This document shows positions 58,710-64,000 of a stretch of DNA of 64,000 nucleotides, one piece after another. The stretch comes from Umezawaea sp036375055 (GTDB lineage: Bacteria; Actinomycetota; Actinomycetes; Mycobacteriales; Pseudonocardiaceae). The notes under the pieces are model-generated. The model had not been told where the DNA came from. It did not search any database and saw only the letters and a list, made by a program, of their open reading frames with translations. The stretch covers positions 1-64,000 of the forward strand of contig NZ_DASUSQ010000002.1 of the NCBI RefSeq assembly GCF_036375055.1. The letters run 5' to 3'. Made by a program: the position numbers and the translations under genes. Numbering within the stretch: position 1 is the stretch's first letter; every line of letters starts with the position of its first letter.

Positions 58710-58893
58710 CCGCCTCCGACCGATCACCCGAGCCGACGCGCGAACGCGTCAGGCAGAACGGCACGGTGGCCTTCTGCTGGGACCGGAACCCGGCCGCCTT
58801 GACGGCTGCACGGGTGGGAGCGGGGCTCCACTTGCCGCCCTCGCACGAACGAGGGCTGGTCGCGCCGTAAAGAGTAGCAGATGCGGTTGTCAA
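58710..58893 (-). promoter_or_regulatory. infC-rpmI-rplT promoter and structured leader RNA
   Basis: A consensus -35 TTGACA (58893-58888, minus strand) starts a leader of about 200 nt containing a CCCTCG/CGAGGG hairpin and other GC-rich stems before the attenuator. The -10 is unclear (TTTACG at 16-bp spacing or TTACGG at 17). Such leaders in other phyla are bound by L20 or IF-3. Confidence 0.6.
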
Positions 58894-58938
58894 CCCCCGA
58901 ATCGGCGACCCACTCGGGCGTCTTGCGACAATGGCGGG

Positions 58939-59280
58939 GTGACCGAGCAGCCCGAAGTCGACGTCCGCGACCTGTCCGAGGTGCCCAGCATCGAGGTGAT
59001 CAGCAGGGCGGCCGTCATGCTGCTGTCCGCCGCCGCCGAACGCCTCGGCCTGGCCGACGAGGATCCCGACACGAGCCCCCGCCGCGACCTCGACGAGGCG
59101 CGCAGGCTGATCACCGCGCTGGCCGGGTTGATCACCGCGTCGGTCGAGTACCTGGGACCGCACGCGGGGCCGTTGCGGGACGGGCTCCAGTCGGTGCAGC
59201 GGGCGTTCCGGGAGGCGTCGGTGGTGCAGGACGCGCCGGGCGCCGGACCGGGTGAGAAGTACACGGGTCCGGTGTACTGA
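58939..59280 (+). CDS. DUF1844-family protein
   Basis: 113 residues, with the conserved helical core SIEVISRAAVMLLSAAAERL, RRDLDEARRLITALAGLI and LRDGLQSVQRAFREAS. Conserved in Actinobacteria, commonly next to infC, function unknown. GTG start, divergent from infC. A Tyr-Thr-Gly-Pro-rich tail ends the protein. Confidence 0.88.
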   Translation: MTEQPEVDVRDLSEVPSIEVISRAAVMLLSAAAERLGLADEDPDTSPRRDLDEARRLITALAGLITASVEYLGPHAGPLRDGLQSVQRAFREASVVQDAPGAGPGEKYTGPVY

Positions 59281-59892
59281 CCGCTCGACCCCGACGACAG
59301 CAGGCAGTCGTCTGCATGCAGGCGGTCTGCGGGTGGGTTCGGTGACGCGAGCACCTGGATCACGAGGTGGGTCCGGTGAGGGCCTGGCGGCGGTAGACAG
59401 GGGCGAGGGTTCCGGGCCGGCTTGACGAGCGCTTGAGCTGAGCGCTTGAGCTGGGCGGGTGGACTGGGCGGGCGGGCTCGCGGGGGTCAAGATCGGCCTA
59501 CAGCCGCACGACCAGCATGCCCACAGGCCCCAGGCCAACGCGACGACCCGCTCACCCCTGGCGAACGGGCTCGCGTGGACTTGGATCGACTCACCGGCAC
59601 AGCAACAAGCAGGCGCACAGCCACCGATCAGCCTGCCGAGCAGTCGACCTCGGCGATTGGACCCGCGGAGTCCGGGACAGGCCTATCGGTGCATCGACTC
59701 CGGCGACGGTAGGCAGCCCGCATTCTCAGCCTTGCCTGCTGGCTCCAGACAGCGGTGAACAGGCTGACGCTCCAGCCCATCCCCCGTTTGATCCGCCCAC
59801 AACGAACCTAGGCGCGCCCACTACTAGCCGACTGGATTTTGCATACAGAATTCCGTAGACCAGATACCGTAGGCCAAAGGCCGGCAGGCGGC
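59281..59892. other. gene-poor stretch with a palindrome and short repeats
   Basis: About 610 bp between the DUF1844 gene and the membrane-protein gene. A 13-bp tandem duplication GAGCGCTTGAGCT occurs at about 59430-59455, followed by GGGCGGGTGGACTGGGCGGG. TTGCATACAG (59839-59848) matches the regulon palindromes. Short open frames (for example 59446-59712) are low-complexity and not supported as genes. Confidence 0.5.
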
Positions 59893-60489
59893 CTACCCGC
59901 GAATGCCCAGCCGCGCCAACCTGCGCGATGCCAGCGTCGCGATCACCTCGGGGTCCCCGCGCCGCCAGCCGTCCACCGGATCGCCGTCGAACCTCGCCAG
60001 CTGCGCGAGCGACATGGTGTTGAGCGCGTGCAGTGCCAGCAGGTCGGTGCGGCCCGTGTCGCGGAGCCGCCTGGCGGCGAACGCCCTGCGCGCGAACCGC
60101 ACCCGCAGCGGCAGCCAGGTGATCAGCAGGAACACGACGGGCAGGACGATCAGCGCCACCGTCAGCCACAGGGCGACCGTCTCCACCGCCTCGATCTGCG
60201 AGCGGCCGACGTCGGACAGGGTCGTGCCCGCGTCGGTGCCCTTGCCCAGGGCGCCTGCCAGGTCGTCACCGACCACCGGCACGCGGCCCGCGCTGCCCGC
60301 CGCGTCGGAGAAGGCGTCGTGGACGCGGTTGCCCGCGCTGACCAGGCCGTCGCCGGGGGCTCGGGCGGCGAGGACGCCGTCCCGTGCGCCCAGCGCGAAC
60401 CAGACCCAGAACGCGACCCAGCCGAGCGCCAGCACGTCGGCGATGACCTGACGGGTGAACCGCGCGGCGCCGTCCGCGTACCACTTCAT
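59893..60489 (-). CDS. actinobacterial two-TM membrane protein, unknown function
   Basis: 198 residues. Two membrane helices (about 14-34 and 103-127) flank an extracytoplasmic domain of about 65 residues (SAGNRVHDAFSDAAGSAGR, PVVGDDLAGALG). The cytoplasmic C-terminus (130-198) is basic and helical (RFARRAFAARRLRDTGRTDL). No family function known. The weak ribosome site and the 80-bp gap to the plus-strand regulator suggest a divergent promoter region. Confidence 0.72.
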   Translation of the reverse strand: MKWYADGAARFTRQVIADVLALGWVAFWVWFALGARDGVLAARAPGDGLVSAGNRVHDAFSDAAGSAGRVPVVGDDLAGALGKGTDAGTTLSDVGRSQIEAVETVALWLTVALIVLPVVFLLITWLPLRVRFARRAFAARRLRDTGRTDLLALHALNTMSLAQLARFDGDPVDGWRRGDPEVIATLASRRLARLGIRG

Positions 60490-60570
60490 GCGCACCACTT
60501 CATGCGCAACGTCTATCAGCACAGCGGTTCGACGGGTAGCGCCGGGTGGCCGCCCGCTAATGTGCGGTCG

Positions 60571-62928
60571 GTGTCCACGACGTTCGGCGACCTGCTCCGC
60601 ACCCACCGCGTCCGTTCCGCTCTGACGCAGGAGGAGTTGGCCGCCGGGTCCGGTGTGAGCGTGCGCGCGATCAGCGACATGGAGCGCGGTCGGGCGAAGG
60701 GGCCGCAGCGGCGGACGGTGGAGGCGCTGGCGCGGGTGCTCCGGCTCGACGGCGAGGAGCTGCGGGAACTGGTCGACACCGCGAAGGCCGGGCGGATGCG
60801 CCACCAGGCCCCGGCGGCGCCGTGGGCGCTGCCGCCGGACGTGCCGGACCTGACGGGGCGGGTCGAGGAGCTGCGGCGGCTGGAGCGGGTGGCGGCCGGG
60901 GGGCGGGCCACGGAGGTCGTCGTGGTGCACGGGCCGCCGGGCGCGGGCAAGACGACGCTGGTGGTGCACGCCGCGTACCGGTTGGCGGACCGCTTCCCGG
61001 ACGGCTGCCTGTTCGTGAACCTGCGCGGCATGGACGCGCGGCCGGTGCCGCCGGGCGAGGTCATGCACAAGGTGCTGCGGACGCTGGGGGTCGCGGAGGA
61101 CCGGATCCCGGCGGTCGACGAGGAGCGCGCCTCGCTGTACCGGGCGGAGCTGCGCGGGCGGTCGACGGCGCTGGTGCTGGACAACGCGGCCGACGAGGCG
61201 CAGGTGCGGCCCCTGCTGGCGACCGGGTCGTCGTCGCTGGTGCTGGTCACGTCGCGGCAGACCCTGGGGGGGCTGGAGGTGGGTACCAGGCTCGCGCTGG
61301 ACGTGCTGTCGAGCGCGGAGTCCGTGCGGCTGCTGGGCGCGATCACCGGTCTGGAGCGGGTGTCCGCCGAACGGGCGGCGGCCGAACGGGTCGCCGACCT
61401 GTGCGGGCACCTGCCGCTGGCGCTGCGGATCGCGGGCAACCGGCTGGCGAGCAGACCGCGCTGGACGGTCGGGCACCTGGCCGAGCAGCTGGGCGACGAG
61501 GGGCGCAGGCTCAGCGCGCTCACGTCCGGCGACCTGCGGGTTCGGGCCGCTTTCCTGATGTCGTACCAGCACCTGAACGCGCGGGCGGCGCTGGTGTTCC
61601 GGCGGATGTCGCTGGTGCCCGGCGGGGACGTGACGCCCGCGCTGGTCGCGGTGGCGGCGGGGGTCGAGGAGGACGCGGCCGAGGAGACGCTGGAGGAGCT
61701 GGTCGACGCGAGCCTCGTGGAGGTGTCGGCGACCGCGGGCCGGTACGTGTGCCACGACCTGCTGCGGGTGTTCGCGCGGGAACGGCTGGGCGCGGACGAG
61801 ACGGACGAGGCCGTCGACGAGGCGCGGTGGCGGACGATCGACTGGCTGCTGCGCGAGGCGCGGGCGTCGGCGCGGGTGTTCGGGCCGAACGGGGCGGCCG
61901 GGGACCGGGAGAAGGCGGCGGCGTGGCTGCACCGGGAGACGGGCCACTGGATCGGCGCGCTGCGGTTGGCGCACGCCGCGCGGCGGCACCGGACGGTGCT
62001 GGACGTGGCGACGGCGATGCACTGGTACTCCGACCAGCGCGGTGACGGCGTGCTGTGGCACGAGGTGTTCCGCTACGGCGTGGACGCGGCCCGCGCGCTC
62101 GGCAGCAGGCGCGACGAGGCCGTGCAGCTCAACTTCCTGTGCTGGACGCTGTGCGTGCTCCTGGACCAGCAGAACGCGGCGCTGGTGGTGCACGAGCAGG
62201 CGTGGGCGGCGGCGGTCGACTGCGGTGACCCGCTGGAGCAGGCGTGGGCGCTGTACTACCGGTCGGCCATCGAACGGCGCCTGGGACGGTTGGACGAGGC
62301 GAGGGCGTTCGCCGTGCGGGCCGTGGAGGGGTTCGAGGCGGCGGGCGACGAGCTGTCGGTGCAGTTCGCCCTGTCGAACCTGGGGATCCTGCTGCACCTG
62401 TTCGGCCGGTACGCCGAGTCGGCCGAGGTGCACCGCAAGTGCGTGGCCTTCCACCGCGCCCGCGTCGAGGAGAAGCCGGACGGGCACGACCGCGAGACGC
62501 TGGCGGTGAACCTGCTGCGGCTGGCCGCGAACCTGATCGCGCTGCGGGACTGGGACGGGGCGCGCGCGGCGTCCGAGGAGGCGCTGGTGCTGGCGCGGTC
62601 GTCGCAGGCGCGCAACACCGAGTCGGACGCGCTGTTCCGGCTCGGCGCGGTGCTGCACGGGCAGGGCGACGCGGCGGACGCGGTCGTGCGGCTGCGGGAG
62701 GCCGTGGCCGCGGTCAACCCGATGCGCACGACGGCGCTGGTGGAGATGCTGGGCCTGCTCGCGACCGCGCACGACGACCTCGGCGAGCACGACCTGGCCA
62801 GGTCGTGCCGGTCGCGGGCGCTGGACATCTGCTCGCGGTCGGAGACCGCGACGACGCGCGCGTTCGCCGACGAGCTGCGCCGGGCGCTGGACGCCCCGCC
62901 CGAGGTGCGGCGCGACGGGCACGCGTGA
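60571..62928 (+). CDS. XRE-HTH / NB-ARC / TPR signal-transduction regulator
   Basis: 785 residues. XRE-type HTH at about 5-60 (LTQEELAAGSGVSVRAISDM), P-loop NB-ARC-type STAND ATPase with Walker A GPPGAGKT (121-128), LVLVTSR sensor segment, GHLPLALRIAGNRL (the GLPL-type motif) and a histidine in VCHDLLRVFA in place of MHD. The C-terminal half (about 400-785) is TPR-like helical repeats. It resembles SARP-like regulators (AfsR type) but has an XRE instead of OmpR/BTAD DNA-binding end. GTG 60571 chosen. Target unknown. Confidence 0.85.
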   Translation: MSTTFGDLLRTHRVRSALTQEELAAGSGVSVRAISDMERGRAKGPQRRTVEALARVLRLDGEELRELVDTAKAGRMRHQAPAAPWALPPDVPDLTGRVEELRRLERVAAGGRATEVVVVHGPPGAGKTTLVVHAAYRLADRFPDGCLFVNLRGMDARPVPPGEVMHKVLRTLGVAEDRIPAVDEERASLYRAELRGRSTALVLDNAADEAQVRPLLATGSSSLVLVTSRQTLGGLEVGTRLALDVLSSAESVRLLGAITGLERVSAERAAAERVADLCGHLPLALRIAGNRLASRPRWTVGHLAEQLGDEGRRLSALTSGDLRVRAAFLMSYQHLNARAALVFRRMSLVPGGDVTPALVAVAAGVEEDAAEETLEELVDASLVEVSATAGRYVCHDLLRVFARERLGADETDEAVDEARWRTIDWLLREARASARVFGPNGAAGDREKAAAWLHRETGHWIGALRLAHAARRHRTVLDVATAMHWYSDQRGDGVLWHEVFRYGVDAARALGSRRDEAVQLNFLCWTLCVLLDQQNAALVVHEQAWAAAVDCGDPLEQAWALYYRSAIERRLGRLDEARAFAVRAVEGFEAAGDELSVQFALSNLGILLHLFGRYAESAEVHRKCVAFHRARVEEKPDGHDRETLAVNLLRLAANLIALRDWDGARAASEEALVLARSSQARNTESDALFRLGAVLHGQGDAADAVVRLREAVAAVNPMRTTALVEMLGLLATAHDDLGEHDLARSCRSRALDICSRSETATTRAFADELRRALDAPPEVRRDGHA

Positions 62929-62932
62929 CGCG

Positions 62933-62965
62933 GACCGGGACCGCCACCGGAGGGCGGCCCCGGTC
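62933..62965. terminator. terminator between convergent genes
   Basis: 13-nt arms (62933-62945 and 62953-62965) with one mismatch around a 7-nt loop lie in the 43-bp gap between the XRE-NB-ARC gene and the RidA gene. Confidence 0.75.
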
Positions 62966-62971
62966 GTCGGG

Positions 62972-63355
62972 TCAGTCGCCGAGCACGGCCAGCGCGTCGA
63001 TCTCCACCAGCAGGCCTGCCGGGAGGCCCACGTACACGGTCGTGCGGGCGGAGTACGGCTCGGTCATGAACTCGCCGTAGGCGTCGTTCATCTCGCCGAA
63101 GTGGGCGGTGTCGGTGAGGTACACGCGCAGCATCACGACGTCGTCGAAGCTCGCGCCCGCGGCCTCCAGCACGGTGGCCACGTTGCGCAGGGTCTGCGCG
63201 GTCTGCTCCTTCACCGTGTCGCCGACGATCGCACCGGTCTCGGCGTCGAACGCGACCTGACCGGCGACCTGGAGGATGTTGCCCTTGCGGACGGCCTGCG
63301 AGAACTTCGCGATGGGCTTGGGCGCGGAGTCGGTGTGGATCTCGATCTTCGGCAA
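62972..63355 (-). CDS. RidA/YjgF-family protein
   Basis: 127 residues of the Rid family, trimeric enamine/imine deaminases. The C-terminal GLPAGLLVEIDALAVL pattern is recognisable, but the usual catalytic arginine segment (R-x-x-V) reads SARTTVYVG with Arg present. The start is set at TTG 63355 with GAGAGG upstream. It follows the IclR gene by 13 bp, so the pair probably forms an operon. Confidence 0.85.
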   Translation of the reverse strand: MPKIEIHTDSAPKPIAKFSQAVRKGNILQVAGQVAFDAETGAIVGDTVKEQTAQTLRNVATVLEAAGASFDDVVMLRVYLTDTAHFGEMNDAYGEFMTEPYSARTTVYVGLPAGLLVEIDALAVLGD

Positions 63356-63368
63356 GGTGGGAACCTCT

Positions 63369-64000
63369 CTAGTCGCGCGGCGTGTAGCCGCACTCGATGG
63401 ACGCCGCTCGCGCCGTGGCGAGCAGGTTGGGCACGAGGGCCAGCAGGCCCTCGAGGTCGAGCAGCACCTTGGGGACGGACATCGAGACGGCCGCCACCAC
63501 CTCACCGCGGGAGCCGCGGATCGGCGCGCCGATGCAGTGGATGAAGTCCTCGTGCTCGGAGTTGTCCATCGCGTACCCGCGGTCGCGCACGCGTTCCAGC
63601 TCGGCCAGGTACGCGGTGGGGTCGGTGATCGTGTTCGCGGTGAGCCTCGGGTACTCCATGGACTCGGCGATCTCGCGCCGCTTGGCCTCCGGCAGGTCCG
63701 CCAGCAGCACCTTCGCCACGGCCGTGCAGTGCAGCGGCGCGCGGCGGCCGACGCGGGAGTACATGCGCATCGGGTGCGTGCTGTCGTACTTGTCGATGTA
63801 GATCACCTCGCCGCCCTCGTAGCTCGCGAGGTGGACGGTGTAGCCGGTGAGCGCGTTCAGCTCGCGCAGCGCGGCTTCGGCGCTGCGGCGGACGTCCCGC
63901 TCCTCCAGCGCGCGGTTGGCGAGGTCGAACAGCGCGGTGCCGAGCCGGTAGTGGTGCACGCCCTCGCGCTGCACGAACCGGTGCGACTCCAGGGTTCTCA
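63369..64000 (-). CDS. IclR-family transcriptional regulator (N-terminus beyond the window)
   Basis: About 210 residues of the C-terminal part are visible. The end of the DNA-binding domain reads RTLESHRFVQREGVHHYRLG at the right edge, and the effector domain follows (LHCTAVAKVLLA, DNSEHEDFIHCIGAPIRG). IclR proteins sense small organic acids. Operon with RidA. The missing start lies to the right of the window. Confidence 0.9.
   Translation of the reverse strand, partial: RTLESHRFVQREGVHHYRLGTALFDLANRALEERDVRRSAEAALRELNALTGYTVHLASYEGGEVIYIDKYDSTHPMRMYSRVGRRAPLHCTAVAKVLLADLPEAKRREIAESMEYPRLTANTITDPTAYLAELERVRDRGYAMDNSEHEDFIHCIGAPIRGSRGEVVAAVSMSVPKVLLDLEGLLALVPNLLATARAASIECGYTPRD

Overview
The window is high-GC actinobacterial chromosome. 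It has actinobacterial gene orders (tyrS upstream of 16S rRNA, argCJBDFRGH, infC-rpmI-rplT-trmH-pheST), many GTG/TTG starts and 1-4 bp stop/start overlaps. I infer a filamentous actinomycete, possibly of the Pseudonocardiales (Saccharothrix/Actinosynnema-like), but genus cannot be fixed from sequence alone. No tRNA, IS element, prophage or CRISPR was seen.

Layout. 0-12.4 kb: the 5' tip of a 16S gene with its leader and promoter, tyrS, a membrane protein, and a tightly overlapping arginine operon argC-J-B-D-F-R-G-H plus a 3-methyladenine glycosylase, all on the minus strand from a leaderless, ARG-box-overlapped promoter. The argG product is abnormal: it has lost the aspartate/citrulline loop. 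11.5-20.9 kb: a SAM methyltransferase, a YtrA-type GntR/ABC operon, a 1198-residue XRE-STAND-WD40 protein, a decayed O-methyltransferase, an AlkD-like glycosylase and two unknown secreted or propeller-like proteins. 21.1-24.7 kb: pheST.

24.9-51.4 kb is the most distinctive part: an oxalate/formate catabolic island. It encodes an oxalate/formate-type MFS carrier, formyl-CoA:oxalate CoA-transferase (frc), oxalyl-CoA decarboxylase (oxc), an NAD-type molybdenum formate dehydrogenase in three subunits (with the Mo-proximal Fe-S domain split onto a separate polypeptide), FdhD and MoeA for the Mo cofactor, a PanE-like reductase that could be an oxalyl-CoA reductase, two ADP/GDP-forming acyl-CoA synthetases, an Nramp-like carrier without the metal motif, a TerC protein, an aldehyde dehydrogenase, an acyl-CoA-dehydrogenase-like protein, and a FadR/FCD-type GntR regulator. 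A palindrome family close to YTGYATRCAR (TTGTATACAG, TTGCATACAA, CTGTATGCAA) sits in front of fdhA, panE, the gntR gene, a 61-residue gene, oxc and the MFS/moeA pair. This suggests one regulon built round the GntR protein. Three repeat-rich tracts lie inside the island, one of them as a roughly 240-residue in-frame insertion in MoeA.

51.5-64 kb: an HSP90-TPR-lipoprotein operon, a TrmH-type rRNA methylase without a normal start codon, rplT-rpmI-infC with a terminator-type attenuator in the infC leader, a DUF1844 protein, a gene-poor stretch, a small membrane protein, an XRE-NB-ARC-TPR regulator, a RidA protein and a truncated IclR regulator.
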